64,000 bases of DNA from Nostoc sp. NIES-4103 (GCF_002368335.1 NZ_AP018288.1:7067435-7131434), one strand, 5' to 3'. Counted from the stretch's first letter, positions 43,282 through 52,264 are shown. The notes: generated by a model from the sequence alone, not told the origin. Made by a program: numbers and translations.

Positions 43282-43319
43282 TAGTCAAACCATGTGTGAC
43301 AAAGATTTTTGCAAAAAAT

Positions 43320-44030
43320 TTAATCTTCAGGTTCAATTCCCGCCGCCCGCAATTGTGCTGCTAGTCTTTCAGCACGTTGGCGTTCTTGTTCAGCTAATTC
43401 TGAACCCCAAAGTAGTAAATTTCCTTGTTCATCCCACCACCGTAACCACTTTCCTGTGCGGTTTTCGCGAGTACCTTCCCATACACCCAAGTAAAGATTC
43501 ATTTCTCCTATCCAACAACGCTGGTTTTCATCTGGTTCTTTCAAAATGTATTGTTCGTTTTCATCTAAACAATACATTTCAATACTGCCGCTATTTGGTT
43601 CAAATATGATGTAGTTTGGTACTTTGAGAATACGTTCGTAAAAAAACCATTTGCCAGGCGGATATGTCGCTTTGATAGAATACTCTGTCTCCTGGGTATC
43701 GGAAATAAATTCCATCACAATTAAGGGAATATCACCCTCTAGTTGAGGGGTATAACTGCGTATTACTTGTTCTCTACTAACATTAATTTTGGGAATAAAA
43801 GCCCAATCAGGGGCTTTGATGACGATTTTGTTGTTTAAGGTGGCACAAATGCCGTAATTAGTTGTTGTTAGGGCGTTAGCTGCAATTTTTCCGGCTAATT
43901 GTAGGCTTTCTGTGAGTGCAGCTGCTAAGGCTGGTTGGTTGATGTTGTCCACTGGATCATTTGGCAATTTATAATCATCTGGCAATTTTTCCCAAGTGAT
44001 TTTGTAGTCCTGAGTGACAATGGCTGTCAT
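43320..44030 (-). CDS. Uma2 family endonuclease-like protein (DUF820)
   Basis: 236-residue protein of the Uma2/DUF820 family with a restriction-endonuclease-like (PD-(D/E)XK) fold, greatly expanded in cyanobacteria. Motif segments are VIKAPDWAFIPKIN, DIPLIVMEFISDTQETEYSI (acidic residues of the core) and WFFYERILKVPNYIIFEP. A C-terminal helix with LAEQERQRAERLAAQLRAAG is typical of the family. The role of Uma2 proteins is not established. It lies downstream of radA on the same strand, 57 bp apart. Confidence 0.85.
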   Translation of the reverse strand: MTAIVTQDYKITWEKLPDDYKLPNDPVDNINQPALAAALTESLQLAGKIAANALTTTNYGICATLNNKIVIKAPDWAFIPKINVSREQVIRSYTPQLEGDIPLIVMEFISDTQETEYSIKATYPPGKWFFYERILKVPNYIIFEPNSGSIEMYCLDENEQYILKEPDENQRCWIGEMNLYLGVWEGTRENRTGKWLRWWDEQGNLLLWGSELAEQERQRAERLAAQLRAAGIEPED

Positions 44031-44087
44031 GGTTTTTTCCTTACTTTTTTCAGCCCCTCTCTGTAAAAGAGGGGTTAAGGGTGAGGT

Positions 44088-45644
44088 TTACTCGTCGTCA
44101 AGTTCTAAGTCTTCAGCTGTCAATTCTTGATGGGGGATGGCGGCGATGATTGCATCTATTACTTTGGCAACTGGTAAAATTTCGATACCAAAATCGGGGA
44201 ATTTTTGCCCTTTAGGAACGATCGCTCTTTTAAATCCTAATTTAGCTGCTTCTTTTAACCGCAGTTCCATCTGGGAAACTGAACGCACTTGTCCGCCTAA
44301 GCCTACTTCCCCAATTAATACGGTACTTGGATCGACTATGCGATCGCGGAAACTAGCAACGATCGCGATCGCTATTCCTAAATCTACTGCTGGTTCTTCC
44401 ACATTCAACCCGCCAGCGGAAGCGACATAAGAATCTAATTTTGACATGGGTATCCCCACCCGTTTTTCTAACACGGCGAGAATTTGCACTAAACGGTTGT
44501 AATCTATACCAGTACCAGCACGACGGGGCGACGGATAGCTGGTGGGACTGACTAAGGCTTGCAACTCGACGACAATGGGGCGAGTGCCTTCGCAAGCTAC
44601 TACAATGGCTGTACCAGGTGCAGGATCATCACGATTACCTAAAAATAACTCACTGGGGTTAGGAACTTCCCGCAATCCATTTTGCACCATTTCAAAGATG
44701 CCAATTTCGTGAGTTGCCCCAAAGCGGTTTTTTACAGTTCTTAATAATCGATGAGAAGCAAAGCGATCGCCTTCAAAATACAATACTGTATCAACTAAGT
44801 GTTCTAAAACTTTCGGCCCGGCGATCGCTCCTTCTTTGGTGACATGTCCCACAATTAACATTGTGATGTCTTCGTGCTTTGCCACTTTCATCAACGCCGC
44901 TGTACATTCTCTCACTTGTGCTACGGAACCAGGCGCAGATGTAAGTGCCGGAAAGAACACAGTTTGAATACTATCAATCACTGCTAAATTGGGTCTTAGA
45001 GAATCTATCTCTTTTAAAATCTCCTCCAAATCAGTTTCCGGTAATACATATAAATCTGCGTCTATATGTTCTTCTGATTCGGAAGTTTCTACTGTTGTGC
45101 CATTTTTATCAATGGTTTCTACTGTTACTTTGCCTTTCTCATCACTAAGTATTTCTAAGGGTTTGGATACTCCCAAACGAGAAGCTCTTAACTTGACCTG
45201 TTGTCCTGATTCTTCTCCAGAAACGTAGAGGATGCGATATCTTTGCGCTAGTTGACTGGATACTTGGAGTAGTAAAGTAGATTTACCGATACCAGGGTCA
45301 CCACCTATTAACACCATAGAACCAGGGACAACCCCACCACCAAGCACCCGATCTAGTTCTCCATAACCTGATTCCCAGCGCATGACTTGGCGATCGCTAA
45401 TTTGTTCAAATGTCAAAGATGCGCGTGGTTTCGCTGGTTTTGCTGGTTTAGCGGTAGACTTACCATTATTCTGAGTAGCGTGCCAATTACCCACTCCCCC
45501 ACGACTGGGTATATCTGCTAAATAAGGGCTGGTAGTTTGCTCTACTAAAGAATCGTAAGTATCACAATTGGGACACTTACCAAACCACTGGGAAGATTCT
45601 GCCCCACATTCGTTACAAACGTAAAAGGTTTTAGGTTTTGCCAT
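44088..45644 (-). CDS. radA: DNA repair protein RadA
   Basis: RecA-like ATPase that promotes branch migration in recombinational repair. 518 residues: an N-terminal four-Cys zinc finger (CNECGAESSQWFGKCPNC), RecA core with Walker A GGDPGIGKSTLLLQ, the RadA-specific KNRFG motif (VKNRFGATHEIG) and a C-terminal Lon-like domain (SYVASAGGLNVEEPAVDLGI, then IGEVGLGGQVR). An additional acidic stretch of about 30 residues (VETIDKNGTTVETSESEEHI) follows the Walker A region, absent from E. coli RadA; probably a surface loop typical of cyanobacterial members. Confidence 0.97.
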   Translation of the reverse strand: MAKPKTFYVCNECGAESSQWFGKCPNCDTYDSLVEQTTSPYLADIPSRGGVGNWHATQNNGKSTAKPAKPAKPRASLTFEQISDRQVMRWESGYGELDRVLGGGVVPGSMVLIGGDPGIGKSTLLLQVSSQLAQRYRILYVSGEESGQQVKLRASRLGVSKPLEILSDEKGKVTVETIDKNGTTVETSESEEHIDADLYVLPETDLEEILKEIDSLRPNLAVIDSIQTVFFPALTSAPGSVAQVRECTAALMKVAKHEDITMLIVGHVTKEGAIAGPKVLEHLVDTVLYFEGDRFASHRLLRTVKNRFGATHEIGIFEMVQNGLREVPNPSELFLGNRDDPAPGTAIVVACEGTRPIVVELQALVSPTSYPSPRRAGTGIDYNRLVQILAVLEKRVGIPMSKLDSYVASAGGLNVEEPAVDLGIAIAIVASFRDRIVDPSTVLIGEVGLGGQVRSVSQMELRLKEAAKLGFKRAIVPKGQKFPDFGIEILPVAKVIDAIIAAIPHQELTAEDLELDDE

Positions 45645-45815
45645 TCTTAAAACTTATTAATTAATCTTAATGTTTCCTTAATTTTTTGGTCAAAACTAAA
45701 ATCCATGAATAGTAATAATTGGAGCTTTTTCCCAATCAATTTCTGGAATGATATCTTAATATTATGGTATTAAAAATTAATCATGAAAAATTTTAGTTAA
45801 GGAGCGTTGAGAAAC

Positions 45816-46544
45816 TTGGAAAGTCATAAAGAAAAAATCCTGGTGGTAGACGACGAAGCCAGCATTCGCCGGATTTTGGAAACGCGCCTTTCCATGATTG
45901 GCTACGACGTAGTGACGGCTGGCGACGGTGAAGAAGCTTTGGACACTTTTCGCAAAGCTGATCCTGACCTAGTAGTTTTGGATGTAATGATGCCAAAGCT
46001 AGACGGCTACGGAGTTTGTCAAGAATTACGTAAGGAATCGGATGTCCCTATCATTATGCTAACAGCCTTGGGGGACGTTGCCGATCGCATCACTGGATTG
46101 GAATTGGGCGCTGACGACTATGTAGTTAAACCATTTTCCCCCAAGGAATTAGAAGCTCGTATTCGCTCAGTGTTGCGGCGAGTAGATAAAACTGGTGCTT
46201 CAGGTATTCCTAGTTCAGGAGTCATACATGTAGGAAATATCAAAATTGATACGAACAAGCGCCAAGTCTACAAAGGCGATGAGCGGATTCGCTTGACAGG
46301 AATGGAATTTAGCCTCTTAGAGTTACTGGTAAGTCGCTCTGGAGAAGCTTTTTCTCGTTCAGAAATTTTACAGGAGGTGTGGGGTTACACACCAGAACGT
46401 CATGTAGATACTCGTGTAGTAGACGTGCATATCTCCCGATTACGAGCAAAATTAGAAGATGACCCCAGTAACCCAGAATTGATTCTCACCGCGCGAGGTA
46501 CTGGTTATCTTTTCCAGCGGATAATTGAACCAGGGGAGGAGTAA
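45816..46544 (+). CDS. rpaB: OmpR-family response regulator RpaB (Ycf27)
   Basis: Essential cyanobacterial response regulator that, with the kinase Hik33/NblS, controls high-light and photosystem genes through HLR1 sites. Receiver domain (KEKILVVDDEASIRRILETR; phospho-Asp in LVVLDVMMPKLDG; the Lys in DDYVVKPFSP) and winged-helix DNA-binding domain (LTGMEFSLLELLVSRSGEAF; HISRLRAKLEDDPSNPELIL). 242 residues from the TTG at 45816. An alternative TTG at 45807 would put AAGGAG (45799-45804) only two bases away, so 45816 is preferred. Followed by an STRR and the complex C assembly gene. Confidence 0.95.
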   Translation: MESHKEKILVVDDEASIRRILETRLSMIGYDVVTAGDGEEALDTFRKADPDLVVLDVMMPKLDGYGVCQELRKESDVPIIMLTALGDVADRITGLELGADDYVVKPFSPKELEARIRSVLRRVDKTGASGIPSSGVIHVGNIKIDTNKRQVYKGDERIRLTGMEFSLLELLVSRSGEAFSRSEILQEVWGYTPERHVDTRVVDVHISRLRAKLEDDPSNPELILTARGTGYLFQRIIEPGEE

Positions 46545-46547
46545 AAA

Positions 46548-46645
46548 GCAGGGGAGATGGGGAGATGGGGAGATGGGGAGCAGGGGAGTAGGGGAGAATA
46601 ACTAATAGCCACTGACCACTGACCACTGACAACTGACAAATGACC
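46548..46645. repeat. Composite STRR cassette (inverse orientation) reaching into the next start codon
   Basis: GGGGAGAT 8/9-mers (46550-46593), core GAATAACTAATAG, then ACTGACC/ACTGACA heptamers (46610-46638). The last unit, TGACAAATGACC, contains the start ATG (46640) of the next gene. Confidence 0.85.
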
Positions 46646-47293
46646 AAACCTGATCCCAATCGAGTTTTACGGCGTCTACCCATTTTTGTCGGCTCTTTAG
46701 GCGCTGTACTTTTGCTAATTAACCGTTTGTTGACACCAGAATTAACAGAGTCCCAATCGCGTGGAGATGTGCTGGGTGTAATTTTGAGTGCGGTGTTGAT
46801 TTTAACAGGTTTAATTTGGCAGCAAGTACAGCCGCGATCGCCTGATGCTGTAGAACTAACTGGAGAAGAAGGTTTTATCTTAGCGCCAGATTTACCAGAA
46901 GCCGTGAAAACAGAGCTAGCCTGGGCATCACACTTATTATTGACTAATACAGTGACGCGATCGCTCGTAGTTTTCTATCAAGGTAAAATTTTGTTACGTC
47001 GCGGTATTCTGGGCCCTAAATCTGAAGTAATACCAGGCCCAATCTTGAAACAAGTATTAGAAAAACAAAGGCCAATTTATTTAGTTGCTTTAAAAGTCTA
47101 CCCAGGACGCATTGAATTTGATTATTTGCCAGAAAACACTCAAGGTGTAATTTGTCAACCAATTGGTAACCAAGGTGCTTTAATTTTGGGAGCAAATGCA
47201 CCTCGGAGTTACACTAAACAAGATGAAAATTGGATTGCAGGAATTGCTGATAAATTAGCTGTTACTCTTGAAGAGTTAGGAGTTAGGAGTTAG
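46640..47293 (+). CDS. Cofactor assembly of complex C subunit B (CCB2/CCB4 type)
   Basis: 217-residue membrane protein of the DUF2930/CCB family, needed in chloroplasts for covalent attachment of heme c(i) to cytochrome b6. Two N-terminal helices (LPIFVGSLGAVLLLINRLLT and DVLGVILSAVLILTGLIWQQ) precede a soluble GAF-like domain (FILAPDLPEAVKTELAWASH, then VICQPIGNQGALILGANA). Function in this organism is inferred from algal CCB proteins. The start codon is embedded in an STRR and has no Shine-Dalgarno. Confidence 0.86.
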   Translation: MTKPDPNRVLRRLPIFVGSLGAVLLLINRLLTPELTESQSRGDVLGVILSAVLILTGLIWQQVQPRSPDAVELTGEEGFILAPDLPEAVKTELAWASHLLLTNTVTRSLVVFYQGKILLRRGILGPKSEVIPGPILKQVLEKQRPIYLVALKVYPGRIEFDYLPENTQGVICQPIGNQGALILGANAPRSYTKQDENWIAGIADKLAVTLEELGVRS

Positions 47294-47354
47294 GAATTTT
47301 TAATTTTTAACTTTTAATTTTTAATTAAAAACTGATTGGAAAATTGAAAGCTTC

Positions 47355-47873
47355 ATGCAAATTATTTATTGGTTATTAGTTGTACTAATGGTTGTAGGAA
47401 TCATCGGTGCTGTGGTTCCTGCTATTCCTGGTACAAGTTTAATTTTAATTGCAATTATTATTTGGGGATTCGTTAGTAGTTCCTTTGCAGCTATTAAAAT
47501 ACCACTCATCGTTACAGTTATTGTGTTAGTCCTGAGTGTGGGAGTTGATTTTTTAGCTGGCTACTTAGGTGCAAAACAAGCAGGCGCTAGCAAGTGGGGA
47601 CAAATTGGTGCAATTGTAGGTTTATTGCTAGGATTTTTTGGATTACTGCCAACTTTACCTTTTGGAGGGCCGCTAGTAGGAATTTTATTTGGGCCTTTGT
47701 TGGGAGCGATTATTGGTGAATACATTTACCGTCGTCAATTCTGGTTAGCAGTTAAAGCTGGCGTAGGAATTGTCGTAGGCACATTAATAGGGAATTTAAT
47801 TCAGGGAGTATTAGCGATCGCAGCAGTTATAGTTTTTTTATTCACAACTTGGCCGCAAGTATTTGGTGGATAA
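47355..47873 (+). CDS. DUF456 domain membrane protein
   Basis: 172 residues, almost entirely hydrophobic, with about five helices and glycine-rich turns (GVDFLAGYLGAKQAGASKWG, then GPLVGILFGPLLGAIIGEYI) typical of DUF456. The family may be glycine-zipper-like membrane proteins; function unknown. It is followed 7 bp later by a 12-bp hairpin. Confidence 0.88.
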   Translation: MQIIYWLLVVLMVVGIIGAVVPAIPGTSLILIAIIIWGFVSSSFAAIKIPLIVTVIVLVLSVGVDFLAGYLGAKQAGASKWGQIGAIVGLLLGFFGLLPTLPFGGPLVGILFGPLLGAIIGEYIYRRQFWLAVKAGVGIVVGTLIGNLIQGVLAIAAVIVFLFTTWPQVFGG

Positions 47874-47880
47874 AATTAAT

Positions 47881-47908
47881 GTAGTGGCAATTGATGAATT
47901 GCCACTAC
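47881..47908. terminator. Palindromic repeat serving as terminator between convergent genes
   Basis: Perfect 12-bp stem GTAGTGGCAATT / AATTGCCACTAC with loop GATG, between the DUF456 gene (plus) and nblB (minus), with A/T-rich flanks. A related 28-nt element lies at 57412-57439. The terminator role is inferred from position. Confidence 0.7.
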
Positions 47909-47955
47909 AAAATATAGTTTGGCTTAAGTCCTATAAGCCCATCTCCAATTTAATA

Positions 47956-48621
47956 CTAAGCTGATTGCAAAGCATTTCTGGCTTCAATTGCCACTGGTTC
48001 CACTTGATCATTCGTGAGAGTTTTTAATACAGATTGAGCATCTGCACCACCCAAACGAGTCAAGGCTTGCACAACTCTGTAGCGGATTTGCCAATCTGGA
48101 TTAGTAGCATAAGGAGTTAATAAAGCAACTGCTTCTGGATTTCCTAACTCACCAAGGGCGCTAATAGCCGCAGTTTGGACTAATTCATTCTCTGAGGTGA
48201 GTGCTTCTTTGAGTAGATTAAAGGCTCGCGGATCGCCCAATTCTCCTAATGTAGCGATAATACTAAATTTTACTAGCCACTCAGGGGATTGATGGTAAAC
48301 CCGCTCTAAATCTTCAAAAGCGCTGTGTATTTTCAAAGCGCCTAAACTGTCTGCGGCTGCTGCTTGCACATCAACTTCAGTGTCATTAAGCAAGCGATCG
48401 CGCAATATTTCCAACGATAACTCTAGATTTTGTGTACCGAGTGTATTCAACTGACTCACCGCTGAGTACCTCACTCGTGAATTGCCATCAGCAATAGCAA
48501 TTTGAATCAGTTCAAAAGCGATCGCAGGTTCTAGTTCGCGGATTTGATTTACTGCACGCAAGCGATCGCCCAAATCCTCAGAACCTAGCAATTGCCTTAC
48601 AGACTCAGGAGTAATACTCAT
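47956..48621 (-). CDS. nblB: HEAT-repeat phycobilisome degradation protein, NblB type
   Basis: 221 residues made of about six HEAT/PBS-lyase repeats (e.g. NSRVRYSAVSQLNTLG; LGELGDPRAFNLLKEAL; ISALGELGNPEAVALL; PDWQIRYRVVQALTRLGG). NblB resembles phycocyanobilin lyases and is needed to dismantle phycobilisomes under nitrogen or sulfur starvation, probably by detaching chromophores. Length and N-terminus (MSITPESVRQLLGSEDLGDR) agree with NblB. An alternative is another bilin-lyase-like HEAT protein. Nearby rpaB belongs to the same stress-response theme but is not co-transcribed. Confidence 0.78.
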   Translation of the reverse strand: MSITPESVRQLLGSEDLGDRLRAVNQIRELEPAIAFELIQIAIADGNSRVRYSAVSQLNTLGTQNLELSLEILRDRLLNDTEVDVQAAAADSLGALKIHSAFEDLERVYHQSPEWLVKFSIIATLGELGDPRAFNLLKEALTSENELVQTAAISALGELGNPEAVALLTPYATNPDWQIRYRVVQALTRLGGADAQSVLKTLTNDQVEPVAIEARNALQSA

Positions 48622-48730
48622 CTAATAATCCTATTTTCTCAAAGTAATTTTAAAAGTAGTCAAGAGTCCACAGTCCATAGTCAAAGAGTTTTTGACTATT
48701 GACTATTGACCAATGACTAATGACAACTGA

Positions 48731-49189
48731 CTAACTAGCAGCCATTGCCCGAATAATATCACCACGAGTGAGGATACCAATGACTTGACCCGCGCTGTCA
48801 AGTACAGGTAAGCGGTGGACGTTGCGATCGTGCATCAGTTTAGCTGCTTCTTTTACAGTTTTATCAGGGGAAATAGTTATGGGGTTTTTGCTCATCACTT
48901 CGCCAACAGTTTGCCCCAATGCTTTATGCAAGTCCCGTTCATAAGTGGCAGGGTTTTGTAGATAAATGACGCTATCAAGAAACATGATATATGCTGGAGG
49001 AGTAACACCAGTTTCTTGCCACATCAAGTCAGTTTCTGAAATAATGCCCACCAATTTCTCGGCATCATCCACAACAGGTAGCCCACTGATGCGTCGTTCT
49101 GCAATGATTTGCACGGCTTCCTGGAGTGGAGTTTCCGGCCGAACAACAATGGGGTTATGGGTCATTACATCGGCAACGGTTTTAGGCAT
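48731..49189 (-). CDS. Tandem CBS-domain protein
   Basis: 152 residues from the ATG at 49187-49189 (MPKTVADVMTHNPIVVRPET); the frame begins 8 codons earlier. Two CBS domains: residues about 5-60 (ISGLPVVDDAEKLVGIISET) and 95-150 (VGEVMSKNPITISPDKTVKE; RLPVLDSAGQVIGILTRGDI). CBS pairs bind adenine nucleotides and sense energy state or regulate partner proteins. The spacer between them (MFLDSVIYLQNPATYERDL) is typical of cyanobacterial and plant CBSX-like proteins, which regulate thioredoxins. Partner unknown. Confidence 0.9.
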   Translation of the reverse strand: MPKTVADVMTHNPIVVRPETPLQEAVQIIAERRISGLPVVDDAEKLVGIISETDLMWQETGVTPPAYIMFLDSVIYLQNPATYERDLHKALGQTVGEVMSKNPITISPDKTVKEAAKLMHDRNVHRLPVLDSAGQVIGILTRGDIIRAMAAS

Positions 49190-49275
49190 TTGCTTACTGA
49201 CACCTTCGATCAAAGTCTCTGCGATTATTGTAGAAAATTACGGCTCTTAACCTGATTGAGTTAATACATTGTTAC

Positions 49276-49455
49276 GTCAGTTGTCAGTGGTCAGTTGTCA
49301 GTGGTAGGGGCGGGTTTTGCAATCTTACTCAATTATTAGCAAGTTAATTGGCTAAACCCGCTCGTACAGTTGTCAGTTGTCAGTTGTAATTAGTTATTCT
49401 CCCCATCTCCCTCATCCCCCCATCTCCCTCATCCCTCTCATCCCTCTCATCTCCT
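49276..49455. repeat. Composite STRR cassette with a nested palindrome
   Basis: CAGTTGT heptamers (49276-49303) are interrupted by an element with near-complementary ends GTAGGGGCGGGTTT (49304-49317) and AAACCCGCTCGTAC (49354-49367), after which the heptamers resume (49368-49387). The core AGTTATTCTCC and CTCCCTCAT 9-mers (to 49455) follow and overlap the mutT 3' end. The palindrome looks inserted into the heptamer arm. Confidence 0.85.
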
Positions 49456-49867
49456 TTAAGGCTTCAATAATTTGACTATTCGCTTGAGGAAAAGCAAACT
49501 GTTCTAGTTCATTTAAGTTTACCCAGCGAATCTCATCACATTCCAGGGGTTGAGGAATACCTGCAACTAAACGACATTGATGCACTGTCAGCGTTACGCG
49601 CAAGTGAGCATAAGTGTGGTCAATGGTAATTAAATGTTCTCTAACTTCAATCTCGATTCCGAGTTCTTCATAAATTTCCCTTTGAATACACTCTTGGACG
49701 GTTTCACCAGGCTCGATTTTGCCGCCAGGAAATTCCCACAAACCACCCATTGCACCTTCCAAACGACGGCGATCAATTAAAATTTGCCCTTGGTCGTTCC
49801 AAATTACGGCAACACCAATAATTTTATGGGGTGGCAAAGCACTAATTTCACTCGTAGTTTGTGTCAT
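49412..49867 (-). CDS. mutT: MutT-type NUDIX hydrolase (probable 8-oxo-dGTP diphosphatase)
   Basis: 151 residues. The Nudix box GGKIEPGETVQECIQREIYE followed by ELGIEI is complete. The preceding IDRRRLEGAMGGLWEFPGGK and the HQCRLVAGIPQPLECDEIRW region match MutT, which hydrolyses 8-oxo-dGTP to prevent oxidative mutagenesis. The final residues (MRGMRGMREMGG) come from an STRR that the frame runs into, so the true conserved C-terminus is near ALKE. Substrate specificity is inferred. Confidence 0.88.
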   Translation of the reverse strand: MTQTTSEISALPPHKIIGVAVIWNDQGQILIDRRRLEGAMGGLWEFPGGKIEPGETVQECIQREIYEELGIEIEVREHLITIDHTYAHLRVTLTVHQCRLVAGIPQPLECDEIRWVNLNELEQFAFPQANSQIIEALKEMRGMRGMREMGG

Positions 49868-50263
49868 ATTTGATTAAATATAAATAATGATTAGAAATTA
49901 ACAGCTAATAATTTTTGACTATTAAGTAATAACAATAACTCGGCAGTTGGCTGAGATATCTGCCGAGTTATTGTTAGAATACACCCCTAATAGATGGTGA
50001 GTTACACTTAGCTATAACGCACCCAATAATATTACAATTTACTTTCTAAATGGACTCTAAGTATAGTTTTAGTGAATCAAGCGGCGTTAGCATCCTTATA
50101 GTTAAGTCTGAATGAATTTTGCTAACGCATCGCTGCGAATTCAAGAATTAGAGGTAAGTTAAGTGATGATTCAGCATGATACTAATTTTCGATTTTCTTC
50201 CCCATGATTAGCACGAGGTAGAAATCTAACAATGTACAATTTTATATCGAAAACTACAGATTG
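49868..50263. other. Gene-free region with a 17-bp perfect hairpin
   Basis: 396 bp between mutT and the DUF760 gene. It holds the hairpin at 49930-49976 and no convincing coding sequence. Small non-coding RNAs are possible but not supported by a promoter I can point to. Confidence 0.6.
49930..49976. other. Perfect 17-bp hairpin
   Basis: TAACAATAACTCGGCAG (49930-49946) pairs exactly with CTGCCGAGTTATTGTTA (49960-49976), loop of 13 nt. No T-tract follows closely on either strand, although the arm ends are themselves AT-rich. Terminator, RNA element or short palindromic repeat are all possible. Confidence 0.75.
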
Positions 50264-50617
50264 CTAATCATTTTCGTTATTATTAGTATCAGTTCCTTGC
50301 AATGCTAATTCAAAGTTCATTCTCTGTTCAGCATTACGCAAGAAATAACCACTAATCATGGCTGAAGCTAGTAGCCGACCAAGACTTTCGCGGCTTGTAG
50401 TGACGGTGACACCAAAGTGTTCTGAGGGTAAGTTACCCAACAACCCTACAATGTTGCGTTCCATCACTTGAAAAACTTCACTAGAATTAGGCTTGGATAG
50501 CTGAGTAACTGTTTCTGGACTCAAAGATTTAACGTACTGCCACAGCAAATTCACAGTTTCAGACTCGCTTGACTCACTATTAAAAAATTCTGAAACTCGA
50601 TTGGATGGGTTATTCAC
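50264..50617 (-). CDS. DUF760 domain protein
   Basis: 117 residues. The frame opens at a TTG (50638), but a perfect AGGAGGT lies five bases before a GTG at 50615-50617 (VNNPSNRVSEFFNSESSESE), so translation starts there. The core QYVKSLSPETVTQLSKPNSS, VFQVMERNIVGLLGNLP and TTSRESLGRLLASAMISGYF matches DUF760, present in cyanobacteria and chloroplasts, where members bind or regulate other proteins. Function here unknown. Confidence 0.85.
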   Translation of the reverse strand: MNNPSNRVSEFFNSESSESETVNLLWQYVKSLSPETVTQLSKPNSSEVFQVMERNIVGLLGNLPSEHFGVTVTTSRESLGRLLASAMISGYFLRNAEQRMNFELALQGTDTNNNEND

Positions 50618-50854
50618 GTCGTACCTCCTGTACTTCAATTACTATCTAGTAGTGTTTGTAACTTGAATAATAAACGCCTGTTTGTTTTATTTGACTTGGC
50701 TAAGTATTAACTGTTCCTGTCAACTAATGTAACAGGCGAATTCTCACATGGAAGTCGGTGTAACCGTACCAAAAGCAGCGTATTTTCTCGCCTATTGGTC
50801 ATTAGTTATTTGTCCTTCGTCCTTTGCAAATGACAAATGACAAATGACAAAGGA

Positions 50855-51853
50855 CTAACTCGCCAAATATTCATCCATACTTGCTTTAGACTTACGGAGT
50901 TTAGTTAAGGCTTCCCGCTCAATTTGCCGTACTCGTTCGCGGCTAATATTCAAGATTTCGCCGATTCTGGCAAGAGTTAGCGCTTGTCCGTCGGTTAACC
51001 CAAAGCGCAAGGTGATCACTTCCCGTTGTTGGGGGGTAAGTTCTTCCATCAGGCGTTCTAAGTCATTAGACAAGGAAGATTGCATGACAAACTCTTCTGG
51101 AGAAGCGCCTGGATCTTCCAACATTTCTCCGAGTTCGGTGTCGTAGTTATCCCCTAACCGTAAATCTAAAGATAAGGGCAAACGCGCTTTTTCTAGATAC
51201 TCCCGTACTTGCTTGGGAGTTAATTCCAATTCTTGAGCTAGTTCTGAAGCTGTAGGGGCGCGTCCCAATCTTTGAGATAATTGGCGCTGAGCTTTTTTAA
51301 TCTTATTTAATTTTTCGGTAATGTGAATTGGTAGGCGAATAGTACGAGCTTTTTCTGCGATCGCTCTTGTAATTGCTTGACGAATCCACCAATAGGCATA
51401 GGTAGAAAATCTGTAACCTTTGGTGGGGTCAAACTTTTCTACCCCGCGCTGCATACCAATGCTGCCTTCTTGAATCAAGTCGAGTAAATCGACGTTGCGC
51501 TTAATATACTTTTTGGCAACGGATACCACTAGCCGCAAGTTGGCTTCTACCATCTTACGCTTGGCAATTTCACCATGAGCGATCACTGCGTTCAATTCTG
51601 CTGTTTCTAGCTTTGCCGCTTTTGCCCACTCTTCTGTTGTCGGTTGACGACCCAACTGGGTAGCAAGATCTTCCCTCATGTCGTACAACGCGGTTGAACG
51701 TTGTACTTGTTTGCCATAAAAAATTTCCTCCTCGTGAGTTAAGAGTGGCACACGGCCAATCTCACGCAGGTAAGTCCGCACTAGGTCTGTGGCTGTTGGA
51801 GCGGTCTTCATGGCGCTACTCTTTGGTAATGATGGGTTTTCAGGTAGAGTCAT
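50855..51853 (-). CDS. Group 2 sigma factor (RpoD/SigA family)
   Basis: 332-residue sigma-70 family factor, shorter than the primary SigA because the long N-terminal region 1.1 is missing. Region 1.2 (TDLVRTYLREIGRVPLLTHE), region 2 (NLRLVVSVAKKYIKRNVDLL, then YRFSTYAYWWIRQAITRAIA), region 3, and region 4 with LTLARIGEILNISRERVRQI. Cyanobacterial group 2 factors (SigB to SigE) control stress, nitrogen and carbon responses. Which one this is cannot be settled here. An 820-bp gene-free region lies upstream. Confidence 0.93.
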   Translation of the reverse strand: MTLPENPSLPKSSAMKTAPTATDLVRTYLREIGRVPLLTHEEEIFYGKQVQRSTALYDMREDLATQLGRQPTTEEWAKAAKLETAELNAVIAHGEIAKRKMVEANLRLVVSVAKKYIKRNVDLLDLIQEGSIGMQRGVEKFDPTKGYRFSTYAYWWIRQAITRAIAEKARTIRLPIHITEKLNKIKKAQRQLSQRLGRAPTASELAQELELTPKQVREYLEKARLPLSLDLRLGDNYDTELGEMLEDPGASPEEFVMQSSLSNDLERLMEELTPQQREVITLRFGLTDGQALTLARIGEILNISRERVRQIEREALTKLRKSKASMDEYLAS

Positions 51854-52264
51854 TTACTTAGTGGATGATCTTTAAGGGCGCTAACCAGTGAGACTGGGAA
51901 ACAATATGTCGCTTAGAATTTACGCAGCCGAGATTCTCATCTGCTCATATGAATCAAAATTAGGGTCTTAACTGCTAGACCTTACAGTTATCTCCTTGCT
52001 TTCACAAGTATCTATAGTTAGATAAAAGGTAGTAAGAGTGAGATTTTTTGTATTTAATGATTATAAATAATTGTAACATTTATGAGAAAAATTGGAATAT
52101 GGGATAACCCTGAATTTCTCAGGTGTTTTAGTTCATACACTATCTAATTCGTAATTCGTAATTCGTAATTCGTAATTTTTGGCTTTCAGACTCTTACCTG
52201 TAGGGGGAGCTGCAATTAGGAGTCGTCACAATCTACTACTGGCTTAGCTCCTGCTTTGTCCAAT

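Larger units (their letters stand above)
42951..43319. other. Intergenic region with two palindromes
   Basis: 369 bp, AT-rich. It holds the HIP1-bearing inverted repeat at 42983-43029 and the GTAGGGGC palindrome at 43256-43281. No coding sequence seen. Confidence 0.65.

Noticed and set aside
43292..43609. Plus-strand frame opposite the Uma2 gene
   Set aside because: Shadow of a recognised protein on the other strand.
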